Assembly (NCBI GenBank): GCA_004297985.1
Contig: SCRA01000019.1
Location: 1-64,000, forward strand
Length of the DNA stretch: 64,000 bases
Reading direction: 5' to 3'
Source of the DNA: a bacterium
GTDB lineage: Bacteria; Vulcanimicrobiota; Vulcanimicrobiia; Vulcanimicrobiales; SCRA01
Positions 33,707-42,938 of the stretch are shown one piece after another. The notes under the pieces are model-generated. The model was not told the DNA's origin, did not search any database, and saw nothing but the letters and a program-made list of their open reading frames with translations. A program made the position numbers and the translations under genes. Positions within the stretch are counted from its first letter, which is position 1; each line of letters begins with the position of its first letter.

Positions 33707-34680
33707 GCCTCTCCGAGGAGCTCGGGCGATACCTCGAAGCACGCGGTCTTCAGATGGTCTCTCTGCGGCGGCTGGCGGGTGGAGCCTCGCAGGAGGCGTG
33801 GCTGGTGCGCGTCGGCGACGCCGGCGGAACGCGGGACCTCGTGCTGCGCCGCGACATGGGCGGTACGCTCAGCTCCGCGGCACGTACGCGCGGCGAGGAG
33901 TACGCGCTGCTGCAGGCGGCGTACGCGGCTGGAGTCCCCGTTCCGCGCGTGCTCTTCGAGCCGCTGATCGTCGAGGGGCGCGAAGCCTTCTTCATGGAGC
34001 ACCTGGAAGGCGAGACCATCGGGCGGCGTCTGGTGCGCGACGAGGCGCACGCGGAGGTGCGGCTGCTGCTGCCAGAGCAGGCGATGCACGCTCTCGTGCG
34101 CATCCACGCCGTTCCGCTGGAGGGCCTGCCCTTTCTGGGCGCCGCGCAGAGCGCGCACGATCTCATCGCTGCGCTGGAGCGCGATCTCGACGCCTGTAAC
34201 GAGGGACATCCCGCGCTCGAGCTCGGGCTGCGCTGGTTGCGGCTGAATGCACCGCCGCTCGAGCGCACGGCCCTGGTGCACGGCGACTATCGCATCGGCA
34301 ACTTCGTGGTCGGGCCGGAGGGTCTGCGCGGCGTGCTCGACTGGGAGCTGGCGCACGCCGGCGACCCCGACGAGGATATCGGCTGGTTCTGCGTGCGTGC
34401 CTGGCGCTTCGGCCGCGACGATCTCCCAGCCGGCGGCATCACCACGCGCGAGCACCTGCTCGATGCTTACCGCCGCGCCGGGGGCCACGTGGTCACGCCG
34501 GAACGTCTGCGCTACTGGGAGCTCTTCGGCAACGTGAAGTGGGGCGTCGGCGCCCTGGCGCAGGCGGCGCGCCATCTGCGCGGGGAGGAGCTGAGCATCG
34601 AGTTGGCAACGTTGGGACGGCTGGCCGCCGAGATGGAGTCGGAGACGCTCCGCTTGCTCTGCGAAGCCGGCGGAGTCTGA
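33703..34680 (+). CDS. APH-family phosphotransferase, LvaA-like (4-hydroxyacyl-CoA kinase candidate)
   Basis: A 325-residue kinase from the GTG at 33703 (GTGA overlap with the dehydrogenase stop). N-lobe: LAGGASQEAWLVR. Catalytic loop: LVHGDYRIGN. Metal-binding: GVLDWELAHAGDPDEDIGWF. Enzymes with this layout next to acyl-CoA dehydrogenases (LvaA, the kinase domain of ACAD10/11) phosphorylate the hydroxyl of hydroxyacyl-CoA rather than antibiotics. A resistance role is unlikely given the context. The DUF6285 partner starts 26 bases downstream. Confidence 0.88.
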   Translation: MSLSEELGRYLEARGLQMVSLRRLAGGASQEAWLVRVGDAGGTRDLVLRRDMGGTLSSAARTRGEEYALLQAAYAAGVPVPRVLFEPLIVEGREAFFMEHLEGETIGRRLVRDEAHAEVRLLLPEQAMHALVRIHAVPLEGLPFLGAAQSAHDLIAALERDLDACNEGHPALELGLRWLRLNAPPLERTALVHGDYRIGNFVVGPEGLRGVLDWELAHAGDPDEDIGWFCVRAWRFGRDDLPAGGITTREHLLDAYRRAGGHVVTPERLRYWELFGNVKWGVGALAQAARHLRGEELSIELATLGRLAAEMESETLRLLCEAGGV

Positions 34681-34706
34681 CGCAACATGGGGGAGGAGCG
34701 CGAGCC

Positions 34707-35084
34707 GTGCAGGATCGCCCTGATGCCGCTGAGCTGATCGCCGCAGTACGCCATTTTCTGGAGCACGAAGTACTGCCCATCCAACAGGAACACCGCGGCA
34801 AATTCCGCACGTTGATCGCCGCCAATGCACTGGCGATCGTCGAGCGCGAGCTGAGCGTGGGTTCCGCACCCGCCCAGCAGGAGCGCGAGCGCCTGCGTGC
34901 CCTGCTCGATACACCGTACGGCGATGTAGCGGCGTTGCGCCTCGAGCTTGCTCGGCGTATCCGCAGCGGCGAAGCCGACCACGGTCCGTGGCGCCAGGCC
35001 GTCTTCACCGCTACGCAGACCGGCGTGGAGGCCAAGCTGGCAGTCGCCAATCCTCATTTCCTGGAGGGCCGCGATGTACGCTAG
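34707..35084 (+). CDS. DUF6285 protein, LvaB-like kinase partner
   Basis: A 125-residue helical protein from the GTG at 34707 with GGAGGAG upstream. Family pattern: RPDAAELIAAVRHFLEHEVLP, then FRTLIAANALAIVEREL and a C-terminal VANPHFL. In the lva system the corresponding small protein is required for kinase activity. It follows the kinase here as in that system. It overlaps the phosphatase gene by 11 bases. Confidence 0.85.
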   Translation: MQDRPDAAELIAAVRHFLEHEVLPIQQEHRGKFRTLIAANALAIVERELSVGSAPAQQERERLRALLDTPYGDVAALRLELARRIRSGEADHGPWRQAVFTATQTGVEAKLAVANPHFLEGRDVR

Positions 35085-35748
35085 GCGCCTCTGGCTGCTA
35101 CGCCACGCCGACGTCTCCTACTTCGATGAGACGGGGCGCGCTTTGCCGCCGCGTACCGTTCCGCTCACCGAGCGCGGGCGCGTCCAGGCACAGGCGGCGC
35201 AGCGGGTGTTGCGCAACGTCGCCTTCGATCGCTGCGTCGCCAGCGGATTGCCGCGCACGATGGAGACGGCGCGCATCGTGCTCGAGGGGCGATCGCTCGA
35301 GGTGGAGATACGCGAGGACCTCCGAGAGATCGAAGGCGGCAGGCTGGCCGACATCGCGCCGGAGAACCTGCACGACGAGATCGCCGGCGCTTTCCACGGC
35401 CTGGGACCCGAACGCCGCTTCCTCGGTGGCGAGACCTTCGGCGACTTCTTGCGCCGCGTCCACCGGGTCTACGACGAGCTGCTGGGCGACCGGAGCTGGC
35501 GCCAGCTTCTTGTCGTAGCTCACGGTGCCACGAACCGTGCTATCTTAGGGCGTGTGCTGCGCGCGGAGTACGACGCTTTCGCGGCGTTGGAGCAGGACCC
35601 GGCTTGCGTCAACTTGATCGAGTACGCCGGCGGCCATGCGATGGTGCGCCTCTGTAATGCCACCCCCTACGATCCCGCGAAGACGGAGCTGCGGGCATCG
35701 ACGATGGCCGAGTACGCCGAGCAGGCCTTGCGCTGGCTAGGCGGGTAA
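35074..35748 (+). CDS. Histidine phosphatase family protein
   Basis: A 224-residue protein from the ATG at 35074 (CTGGAGGG upstream). The branch-1 histidine phosphatase signature LLRHADVSYF carries the nucleophile His. The second catalytic His lies in VVAHGATNRA. An Arg in GLPRTMETA and the Glu in REIEGG complete the pocket. The family includes phosphoglycerate mutases, cobalamin phosphatases and many small-molecule phosphatases. Its position inside the kinase operon suggests a phosphorylated intermediate of that pathway as substrate, but this is inference. Confidence 0.88.
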   Translation: MYARRLWLLRHADVSYFDETGRALPPRTVPLTERGRVQAQAAQRVLRNVAFDRCVASGLPRTMETARIVLEGRSLEVEIREDLREIEGGRLADIAPENLHDEIAGAFHGLGPERRFLGGETFGDFLRRVHRVYDELLGDRSWRQLLVVAHGATNRAILGRVLRAEYDAFAALEQDPACVNLIEYAGGHAMVRLCNATPYDPAKTELRASTMAEYAEQALRWLGG

Positions 35749-37034
35749 TGGAGGGCATGGTCAAGAGCATTCCGAGGCTGCGCTGGGGCATCGGGGTTCT
35801 CCTCGGCGTCGGCACGCTGATCAACTACATCGATCGGGTGAATCTCTCGGTGGCCGGTCCGACCCTCGAGAAGGTCTTCAACATCGGGCCCCAAGAGCTG
35901 GGCATCCTGTTCGGCGCCTTCTTCTGGACGTATTCGCTGCTCCAGATTCCCGTTGGCTTGATCCTCGACCGGTTCGGCGTCACGGTCATCAATCGCTGGG
36001 CGGCCTTCCTGTGGAGCGTTGCCTCCGCCGTCATCGCCTTCTCCACGAGCTTGGGCCACTTGATCGCGGCGCGTGCTGTGCTGGGCGTGGCCGAGGCGCC
36101 GGCCTTTCCCGCCAACGGCAAGGCCACGGCGTACTGGTTTCCCCGTAACGAGCGTGGTCTGGCCACCTCGATCTTCGACGCGGCCGCCAAGTTCTCGAAC
36201 GTCATCGGCGTCCCGTTGGTGGCGTTCTTCATCTTCAACTTCGGCTGGCGCTGGGGCTTCGGCATGACGGCGGTCCTCAGCATGCTCTACTTCATCGTCT
36301 TCTACGTGGTCTATCGCAATCCAAGCGAACACGCGAGATTGACGGAGAGTGAGCGCAACTATATCGTGGCGGGCGGGGCGCAGCCCGAAGGCCTCTCGTC
36401 CAAGAGTGAGGGCGCGACGCTGGGCTATCTGCTGACCAAGGCCAAGGTGTGGGGACTGACGATCGGCTTCGCCGCCTACGGCTACTCGTTCTATCTGTTC
36501 TTGACGTGGCTGCCCGGCTATCTCGTCCAGACCGCGCACATGAACATCTTGAAGTCGGCAGCCTATACGACGATCCCGTGGCTCGTGGCGACGATCACCG
36601 ACTTGGTCATCGGCGGTTGGCTCGTCGACTATCTCATCGCGCGCGGCGGCGAGGAGACCAAGGTACGCAAGACGATTCTGGTTCTCGGCATGCTATTCGG
36701 TCTCGCCGTGATTCCAGCCGCCTTCACGACCGATCCCAACGTCGCCATCGTCTGGATCTCGATCGCACTCGGCGGTTTGGCCTTCTCGGCGCCTGTCGGC
36801 TGGTCGCTGCCGGGCCTGATCGCCCCCAAGGGCAGCGTCGGCGCCGTCGGTGGGGTCATGAATTTTGTCAACAACATGATGGGCTTCGTGGCCCCCGCGG
36901 TGACGGGCTTCATCGTCGGCGCGAGCAACTCGTTTTCCAACGCGTTCATCACGGCCGGCGTCGTCCTGCTGATCGGCATCGTGTTCTATCTCTTCGTGCT
37001 GGGGAAGATCGAGCCGATTCCGGAACCGGCGTGA
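35748..37034 (+). CDS. MFS transporter, anion:cation symporter (ACS) type
   Basis: A 428-residue protein with 12 hydrophobic segments. The ACS-family opening WGIGVLLGVGTLINYIDRVNLSVA and the loop DRFGVTVINRWAAFLWS are clear. ACS members carry hexuronates, galactonate, glucarate and other organic anions with protons. The ATG at 35748 overlaps the previous stop (TAATG). A sugar-acid kinase gene overlaps its end, which supports uptake of gluconate or a similar acid. Confidence 0.9.
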   Translation: MEGMVKSIPRLRWGIGVLLGVGTLINYIDRVNLSVAGPTLEKVFNIGPQELGILFGAFFWTYSLLQIPVGLILDRFGVTVINRWAAFLWSVASAVIAFSTSLGHLIAARAVLGVAEAPAFPANGKATAYWFPRNERGLATSIFDAAAKFSNVIGVPLVAFFIFNFGWRWGFGMTAVLSMLYFIVFYVVYRNPSEHARLTESERNYIVAGGAQPEGLSSKSEGATLGYLLTKAKVWGLTIGFAAYGYSFYLFLTWLPGYLVQTAHMNILKSAAYTTIPWLVATITDLVIGGWLVDYLIARGGEETKVRKTILVLGMLFGLAVIPAAFTTDPNVAIVWISIALGGLAFSAPVGWSLPGLIAPKGSVGAVGGVMNFVNNMMGFVAPAVTGFIVGASNSFSNAFITAGVVLLIGIVFYLFVLGKIEPIPEPA

Positions 37035-38536
37035 GCAGCATCCGCGGAGTCGTTGTCGGCGTCGACCTCGGAACCAGCTCCACCAAGGCGCTGGCCTTCA
37101 CTCCCGAAGGGCAGGCCGTCGCCGACGCGGCCGAGCACTACGGTCTCTCGGCACCGCAGCCGGGGCGCGTGGAACAGGACGCCGACGAGATCTACCGGGC
37201 GGCGATGCGCGCGCTGCGGCGTGTGATCGACAGCGTGCACCTGCGTGGCCACGAGGTGTTGGCGATCGGCGTCTCCAGCGCCATGCACGGCGTGCTCCCC
37301 GTCGACGAGCGCGGCGAGCCGCTGGGGCCGCTCATCACTTGGATGGATCGACGCAGCGCGGCGATCGCGGACGCGTGGCGCGCCGACGGCACCGCGCTCG
37401 AGCTCTACGGGCGCACGGGTGCCCCGATGCACCCGATGCTCCCGCTGTGCAAGCTGCGCTGGCTCTCGGAGAGCGAGCTGGATACCTTTGCGCGCGCGGC
37501 GCGCTTCGTCTCGATGAAGGAGCTGCTCGTTTATCGCTGGTTTGGCGAGTGGCTGATCGATCACGGGAGCGCCTCCGGCACAGGCTACTTCGACGTACGC
37601 CGCCGTGCCTGGGACGAGCGCGCGCTGGAGCTGGCGCGCGTAGGGCCCGAGCGCCTCTCCACCCCGGCATCCTGCTTGACGCGGCGCGCGGGGATGCGCG
37701 CCGCGATCGCCGGCACGCTCAGCCTCGTGCGCGACGTGCCGTTGGTGCTCTGCTCGAGCGACGGTGCGTTGGCCAACGTCGGTGTCGGTGCCGTCGATCG
37801 CGCCGCCATGGCGGTGACCCTGGGCACGAGCGCCGCGGCGCGTGTCGTCGTGGAGGAGCCATTGCTCGACGACCAAGGGCGCACATTCTGCTACGCGCTC
37901 GACGACACACGCTGCATCGTGGGCGGTCCAACCTCGTCGGCGGGAGGGGTGCTCACGCACCTGCTCGACATGTTCCTCCCCGATGTCGAAGAGCGCGAGC
38001 GCTTCGCGCGCGCGATCGAGCTGGCCGGCGCAATCGAGCCGGGTGCCGGCGGCGTGCTCTGTCTCCCCTTCCTCTCCGGCGAGCGCGCGCCGTATTGGGA
38101 CGCGGAGCTGCGCGGCGGCTTCCTGGGCTTGGATCTCGCGCACGATCGCCGTCACCTGCTGCGCGCTGCGATGGAGGCGATCGTCTTCGCGCTCTTCGCC
38201 GTCGCGCGCGTCCTGGAACAACGGGCGGGGAGCGTGAACTCGCTTCTGCTCTCCGGTGGGCTCACCCATGCGCCGCTCTTCCGCCATCTCGTGGCCGACG
38301 TCTTCGGCCGCGAGGCCTGGCTCCCCGATCAGTCCGAGGCCTCTGCCTTCGGTGCCGCCGTGATGGCCGCCGTCTCCGTAGGCGTGCTGCACGATCTCAC
38401 GGACGTGCGTGCGCTCGTGCACTACCCCGAGCGCATCGCCCCCGATGCCGAGCGCCACGCACGGTACGCCGAGGCGTTCGCGCGGTACGAGGCCGCCGTG
38501 GCGGCGACCACGCCGCTCGTGCACGCCAAGCCGTAG
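37031..38536 (+). CDS. FGGY-family carbohydrate kinase, gluconokinase-like
   Basis: A 501-residue kinase from the GTG at 37031 (GTGA overlap with the transporter stop). The N-terminal phosphate-binding VVVGVDLGTSSTKALAF and the substrate region MHGVLPVD are followed by ITWMDRRS and FLSGERAPYWD, as in bacterial FGGY gluconate kinases. The C-terminal adenosine motif LLLSGGLTHAPLFRHLVADVFG is present. It phosphorylates the imported sugar or sugar acid. It is the last gene of the operon that begins at 32510. Confidence 0.88.
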   Translation: MSSIRGVVVGVDLGTSSTKALAFTPEGQAVADAAEHYGLSAPQPGRVEQDADEIYRAAMRALRRVIDSVHLRGHEVLAIGVSSAMHGVLPVDERGEPLGPLITWMDRRSAAIADAWRADGTALELYGRTGAPMHPMLPLCKLRWLSESELDTFARAARFVSMKELLVYRWFGEWLIDHGSASGTGYFDVRRRAWDERALELARVGPERLSTPASCLTRRAGMRAAIAGTLSLVRDVPLVLCSSDGALANVGVGAVDRAAMAVTLGTSAAARVVVEEPLLDDQGRTFCYALDDTRCIVGGPTSSAGGVLTHLLDMFLPDVEERERFARAIELAGAIEPGAGGVLCLPFLSGERAPYWDAELRGGFLGLDLAHDRRHLLRAAMEAIVFALFAVARVLEQRAGSVNSLLLSGGLTHAPLFRHLVADVFGREAWLPDQSEASAFGAAVMAAVSVGVLHDLTDVRALVHYPERIAPDAERHARYAEAFARYEAAVAATTPLVHAKP

Positions 38537-38573
38537 TGGGTACCGTCAAGCGCTGGCAGCGCCGCGGCTTGAT

Positions 38574-40166
38574 CTAAGCCGTGAGCGCCGGCTCTGCGCC
38601 GTGTCTGCGCAACAGCGCCGCCGTTGCAGAGGCGACGGCGATGGCCGTTCCGAGCGAGCCGGCAATCGCCGCGGCGAAGACCGCGAGCGAACCGGGATGG
38701 AAGAGTGAGGCGAGCGCGGCGGCCACCACGGGCGGGATGAGCGAAAGCATGGAGCCGAGGATGCGCAGCAATGCTCCGGGGCCGCGCAGGTCTCCGGCGC
38801 GCGGAAGCACCATCTGCGTAAGAATACCCGTCGCTCGAAATTGCAGCAGGATCAGCGGCAGACCCACGACGCCCACCAGCGCCGCGGCCGGCAGTCGGGC
38901 TCCAAGGGCGAGAGCCGTGCACCCCACGGCGAGCACCGCGGCGAAGCGCCACGTAGCCGCCACGTTCCACATGAAGACGCGTGCGGCGAGGCTGCCCGCG
39001 GAGAACCACCAGAGGGGCTTGCGCAGATCCTCGTTCACCTGTACGGCACCGAACGAGACGGAGAAGAGCAGCAGGTATCCGCAGGCGCTGGCGAGCGGCC
39101 AGAGCACGTCCGTCCTCCCGGTGTCGCGCACGAAGAGGCCGACCGTGCCGCCGGCGATCAGCGCTCCGCTCAGATACGCAGTTCCCCACCAGAGCTTCCC
39201 TGGTGCACGGGTAAAGGCAAGCCAGTCTTTCCAGAGGAGGATCGCCGCTCCGCTCGGAGCGTGCAGGCCCTCTCCGAGTGCGACGCGCGGCGTTCGCGCC
39301 TCGGGTGTGGCGCCGCCCATCCGGCGCCGCGCGGAGAGCATGCGAAAGTATTGCTGTGAGGATGTCCAGAGCTCCGGATAGACATCGGCTGCGTTGCGGC
39401 GCCCCGCGGACAGGAGCAGCGCGATGAGGACGAGGTCGGCGAGTAGGTAGACGACGCCCCCGGGGCCGTCGAAGATGCGCGCCGCGTAGCCGCCGATGGC
39501 GGCATGCGCGAGCGGCTCGATGACGGGAAGCGCGGGGACGAGTGGACGACCGAACGCGGCGGCCAACTCGCTGACGAGGAAGGCGGCGATGCCGGCGAAC
39601 GCCGCCAGCGAGATGACGCGTACGATCACGCGCAGCCCCGGGTGTGCGCGCAGCAGCAGCGCAAGCGGCAGGCGCAGCGCGAAGACCGTTGCTAACGAGG
39701 TTAGGAAGGCTGAGGCGCCGAGGATCGTGGCGCCGGCGCTCGCGCGGACGTGCCACACCAGCAAGAAGATGAGGGCGCCCCAGGCACCGCGCAAGGCACT
39801 GGCGACGATTGCGCGCAGCTGCACCCAGAGCACAACGAGCTGGGGCTCGATTGCGCTCGACGTGAGGAAGCGTCCATCTGCGGGCGATGCGAAGGCGCCT
39901 ATGTTGCCTTGAAGGACGCCGTGCACGGCCGCGCCCACGGCCCAGAGCAGGGCGGCGATGGCCAGCCCTCCGGCAAGGGCGGAGGAGGCTAGCACGGGGT
40001 CGGCATGGGGGCCATGCGCCTCCGCGACGCGCACGTACGTCTGCGAGACGACCCAAACGACAAAGAGGATCCAGAGCACGAGCCGGCCCGGTGAGCGTAG
40101 GAGCTGGCGGGCGGCGTTACCGATCCTGCGCCGCTCGAGGTACCAGAGCGGCTCGAGCGAGCTCAC
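38574..40166 (-). CDS. ABC-2 type exporter permease
   Basis: A 530-residue membrane protein from the GTG at 40166, with at least ten hydrophobic segments (for example LVLWILFVVWVVSQTYV and ALIFLLVWHVRASAGA). No family beyond ABC-2-like permease is recognised. It overlaps the ATPase gene by four bases, so the pair forms one transporter. The direction is probably export, as the operon lacks a binding protein. Confidence 0.8.
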   Translation of the reverse strand: MSSLEPLWYLERRRIGNAARQLLRSPGRLVLWILFVVWVVSQTYVRVAEAHGPHADPVLASSALAGGLAIAALLWAVGAAVHGVLQGNIGAFASPADGRFLTSSAIEPQLVVLWVQLRAIVASALRGAWGALIFLLVWHVRASAGATILGASAFLTSLATVFALRLPLALLLRAHPGLRVIVRVISLAAFAGIAAFLVSELAAAFGRPLVPALPVIEPLAHAAIGGYAARIFDGPGGVVYLLADLVLIALLLSAGRRNAADVYPELWTSSQQYFRMLSARRRMGGATPEARTPRVALGEGLHAPSGAAILLWKDWLAFTRAPGKLWWGTAYLSGALIAGGTVGLFVRDTGRTDVLWPLASACGYLLLFSVSFGAVQVNEDLRKPLWWFSAGSLAARVFMWNVAATWRFAAVLAVGCTALALGARLPAAALVGVVGLPLILLQFRATGILTQMVLPRAGDLRGPGALLRILGSMLSLIPPVVAAALASLFHPGSLAVFAAAIAGSLGTAIAVASATAALLRRHGAEPALTA

Positions 40167-40894
40167 GCGGTAATCTCGAGAAAGACGTCTTCCAGCGAGC
40201 GCCCGGAGGTACCGGCGTATCGCAGCTCGGCCATCGAGCCTGACGCTACCTCGCGGCCGTCCTTCATGATCACGATGCGGTCGCACAGTGCCTCGGCAGA
40301 CTCCAGCAGGTGCGTGCTCATCAAGACCGCGATGCCCCCGGCGCACAGCTCGCGCAACAAGGTTCGAAGCTCACGCTGGCCCTTCGGATCGAGGCCGATC
40401 ATCGGCTCGTCGAGCATCAAGGCCGGCGCGCCGGCGATGATGGTGGACGCGATCAGCGTCTTCTGGCGCATCCCTTTCGAGAGCCCGTGGCCCAGCGTGT
40501 CGCGTTCGTCTTGAAGCGCGAGGCGTTCCAGCAGCTCCTCTGCGCGCCGCTCCCACCCTGCAGGCAGGCGGCAGCTCTTGGCAACGAAGACGAGATGCTC
40601 CCAGACGGTGAGCATGGGGTAGACGTCCGGTGTCTCGGGGATGAGGGCCAGCGTCCGTCCACGGTCGGAGCCCAGGACCACACCGTCGAAGGCGATCGCG
40701 CCGGCGTTCGGGCGAAGCAAGCCCGCCAAACAGAGCAGCGTGGTGCTCTTCCCAGCTCCGTTGGGGCCCAGGAGTCCCACCAGCTCGCCGTGTCCCACGC
40801 CGAAGCCCAAGCCGTCGACGGCGGTCTTCTTGCCGAAGCGCCGCGTCAGTCCCTCGACGCGCAGGCCTTGGCCGTCCGTCACGAAGGGCCTCAC
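40163..40894 (-). CDS. ABC transporter ATP-binding protein
   Basis: A 243-residue ATPase. Walker A GPNGAGKST, signature LSKGMRQK (as in ABC-2 exporters) and Walker B ALMLDEPMIGLDPKG, with the H loop in MSTHLLESAEAL. The GTG at 40894 overlaps the stop of the upstream membrane protein gene; a GTG at 40882 is the alternative start. The permease gene follows with a four-base overlap. Confidence 0.9.
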   Translation of the reverse strand: MRPFVTDGQGLRVEGLTRRFGKKTAVDGLGFGVGHGELVGLLGPNGAGKSTTLLCLAGLLRPNAGAIAFDGVVLGSDRGRTLALIPETPDVYPMLTVWEHLVFVAKSCRLPAGWERRAEELLERLALQDERDTLGHGLSKGMRQKTLIASTIIAGAPALMLDEPMIGLDPKGQRELRTLLRELCAGGIAVLMSTHLLESAEALCDRIVIMKDGREVASGSMAELRYAGTSGRSLEDVFLEITA

Positions 40895-41106
40895 TCTCTC
40901 GTTCGTCGCGCCCAGTGGGATTTCGCGGCCCCCCATGCGCGAAAGCACACGAAGGCCAAGACGATCTCGACGAGCGCGAAGGTCCACGCTCTCCAGACGA
41001 AGTGCAGAAGCCAGAAGGCGAAGAGAACGCAGAGCAGCGCCGCCACGCCGTTGGCGATGGCGAAGAGCGTAAGCATGGAAACGCGTGACTTAGCGGGTTT
41101 TCTCAT
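40891..41106 (-). CDS. Small membrane protein
   Basis: A 71-residue protein with two hydrophobic segments (MLTLFAIANGVAALLCVLFAF and WTFALVEIVLAFVCF) and a basic C-terminus (KSHWARRTRE). Start at 41106, or internally at 41076. It is the first gene of the ABC transporter operon and overlaps the ATPase gene by four bases. No family is recognised. Confidence 0.65.
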   Translation of the reverse strand: MRKPAKSRVSMLTLFAIANGVAALLCVLFAFWLLHFVWRAWTFALVEIVLAFVCFRAWGAAKSHWARRTRE

Positions 41107-41184
41107 GATTTCAGGAATGCTGGCGGCTCATCGAGAAGCTGTGCCGATCTCAATAGTACAAGAAATGGCAGGAACTAGCTACTC

Positions 41185-41922
41185 CTAAATGGTGAGCACA
41201 GTTTCGGGGATGCCGATCAAGAGCAAAGGGCAAGGGTTCCCCACGCCACGTCGGATGCGATCTTCGAGTTTTCGCCAGTGAGTTGTGGCTTGGCCGAACT
41301 TATCCGACACGAATACTTCAGCCCAAGCTTCCGCAAAGGTGCGGCCGTTTCGAGCAAGGCGTGATACCAGGCTATCCTGCCTTGCGGTAGGGGAGACACC
41401 GAAGGGGATCAGGTCTTGGAACGATTGTATGTTCCTCGATTGCGCGAACTGCAGCACCTTCGCGCGAAGCCCGTCTTGGAGGCTTGTACCGCGAGTCACT
41501 ATGATTCCCACGGAGATCGCGGCTTCGGAGTGGAGGCGCTTGAAATTCTCCAGGTCGCGGTCGAAGAAAGGGTCTTTGTTGTTCCATTCGATCTCTAGCG
41601 CTACCTTACCATGGTCGAAGTTACGAACGTGATCCACTTCGTGGCTAATGGATTCACGCTCTACGCCATCGATGAACTTCTTGATCTCAAAGTTGTGCTT
41701 TTGCCAGCCGAGCGTAGCTAGCTTGTGGCGAAGTCCTTGCGTCAGCTCATGCTCTCCGCCACCGCCCCTCACGAGAGATTCGACGGCAAGGGCAATTCCG
41801 CAGAGTGTATGATCGAGCTCCTCCAGAGCCTGCGGAAAGTCGATGCTTAAGATAGCCTCAGCATGGCCATGAAACTCAACTTCGAACCCGCGCGAAACTA
41901 GGCTAGCGAGCAAGCTCGACAT
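41185..41922 (-). CDS. Type II restriction endonuclease, BglII/BstYI-like
   Basis: A 245-residue protein from the ATG at 41922; the frame also extends to a TTG at 41979. The pattern fits BglII/BstYI-type enzymes: an N-terminal HGHAEAILSIDFPQALEEL, a GGGGEHELTQGLRHKL stretch, a GWQK turn, then VDHVRNFDHGKVALEIEWNNKDPFFDRDL, in which E110/E112 and D117 are candidate metal ligands. It is divergent from an adenine methyltransferase gene 287 bases away, so together they look like a restriction-modification system. The local composition is more AT-rich than its surroundings. Confidence 0.78.
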   Translation of the reverse strand: MSSLLASLVSRGFEVEFHGHAEAILSIDFPQALEELDHTLCGIALAVESLVRGGGGEHELTQGLRHKLATLGWQKHNFEIKKFIDGVERESISHEVDHVRNFDHGKVALEIEWNNKDPFFDRDLENFKRLHSEAAISVGIIVTRGTSLQDGLRAKVLQFAQSRNIQSFQDLIPFGVSPTARQDSLVSRLARNGRTFAEAWAEVFVSDKFGQATTHWRKLEDRIRRGVGNPCPLLLIGIPETVLTI

Positions 41923-42209
41923 GCACGCTTCTTTCGGCGTAGATAACGTACGCAGCCAGAGGCATCCATCCGGTACCAATGTGTATGAGCCGCATATTTA
42001 GGGGGGCGAGATTACTTCCTCCGTGTGATTTTTCCAAGTCACGGACTGTGCCGCACAGGTGGCATAGTATCTCGGTAGAGTAGCTTTCAGGGATAGGTTA
42101 GGAGGGACACGAGCCTCTCCCTCGTACTTGCATCCTGATTACAATCCAGCGTGTCGACAACGAAGAACGGGCGCTTTTCTGTCGTGTTAAGAGGTGGAGG
42201 TAGCGGCGG

Positions 42210-42857
42210 TTGTCAGAGCCACGTATTCGAAATCGATTGCAGCTCGAAGACCCGTCTAGTCTTGATCTCACTCCAGCGGAGTCTTTGCTGGAGTTCGCCG
42301 ATGGTAAGAAGTTCGGTACGATTTATGCGGATCCGCCATGGCGTTTCTCGAATCGAACCGGCAAGATGGCTCCGGAGCATCGCCGCCTTTCGCGTTATAG
42401 CACTATGACGCTCAAAGGAATCATGGAGTTGCCGGTGGCGCAGGTAGCTCTGCCGGAGTCGCATCTCTACCTCTGGGTCCCAAATGCGTTGATTAAGGAA
42501 GGCCTCGAGGTCATGGAGCGATGGGGCTTCACCTATAAGACGAATCTCGTTTGGTACAAGATTCGCAAGGACAATGGACCCGACGGTCGCGGTGTCGGGT
42601 TCTATTTTCGCAACGTCACCGAATTGGTGCTTTTCGGTATCCGAGGGCGCATACGAACCCTCAGGCCTGGGCGCACTCAAGTCAATTTGATCGGGACTCG
42701 CAAGCGTCGACATTCGCAGAAACCTGATGAAATGTGGGAGATTATCGAGCGTTGCAGCCATGGCCCGCGATTAGAACTTTTCGCGAGACACTATCGCCGT
42801 GGTTGGAGTCAGTGGGGCGATCAAGTCGAGACTCCGCCTTTGCGGCTTGTTGAGTAA
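42210..42857 (+). CDS. MT-A70 family adenine-N6 DNA methyltransferase
   Basis: A 215-residue protein from the TTG at 42210. This start is forced: an in-frame TAG lies nine bases upstream, and GGTGGAGG gives the ribosome site. Catalytic DPPW is at residues 41-44 (TIYADPPW), with family stretches SRYSTMTLKGIMELPV, LYLWVPNALIKEGLEVM, GFTYKTNLVWYK and HSQKPDEMWEIIERCS. MT-A70 enzymes in bacteria methylate adenine N6 in DNA and would protect the host from the divergent endonuclease. Like it, the gene is less GC-rich than the rest of the window. Confidence 0.9.
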   Translation: MSEPRIRNRLQLEDPSSLDLTPAESLLEFADGKKFGTIYADPPWRFSNRTGKMAPEHRRLSRYSTMTLKGIMELPVAQVALPESHLYLWVPNALIKEGLEVMERWGFTYKTNLVWYKIRKDNGPDGRGVGFYFRNVTELVLFGIRGRIRTLRPGRTQVNLIGTRKRRHSQKPDEMWEIIERCSHGPRLELFARHYRRGWSQWGDQVETPPLRLVE

Positions 42858-42938
42858 CCGTGCGTGGAGAACATAGCCTACGACGCCTACGCTAGTATGC
42901 ACGCCCTGAAAGGTGTGCTTCTGGTCCGCCGGTGATCG

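Noticed and set aside
33703-34680. Aminoglycoside phosphotransferase as an antibiotic-resistance gene
   Set aside because: Only the broad APH kinase fold is shared. The neighbours (acyl-CoA dehydrogenase, DUF6285) point to hydroxyacyl-CoA metabolism.
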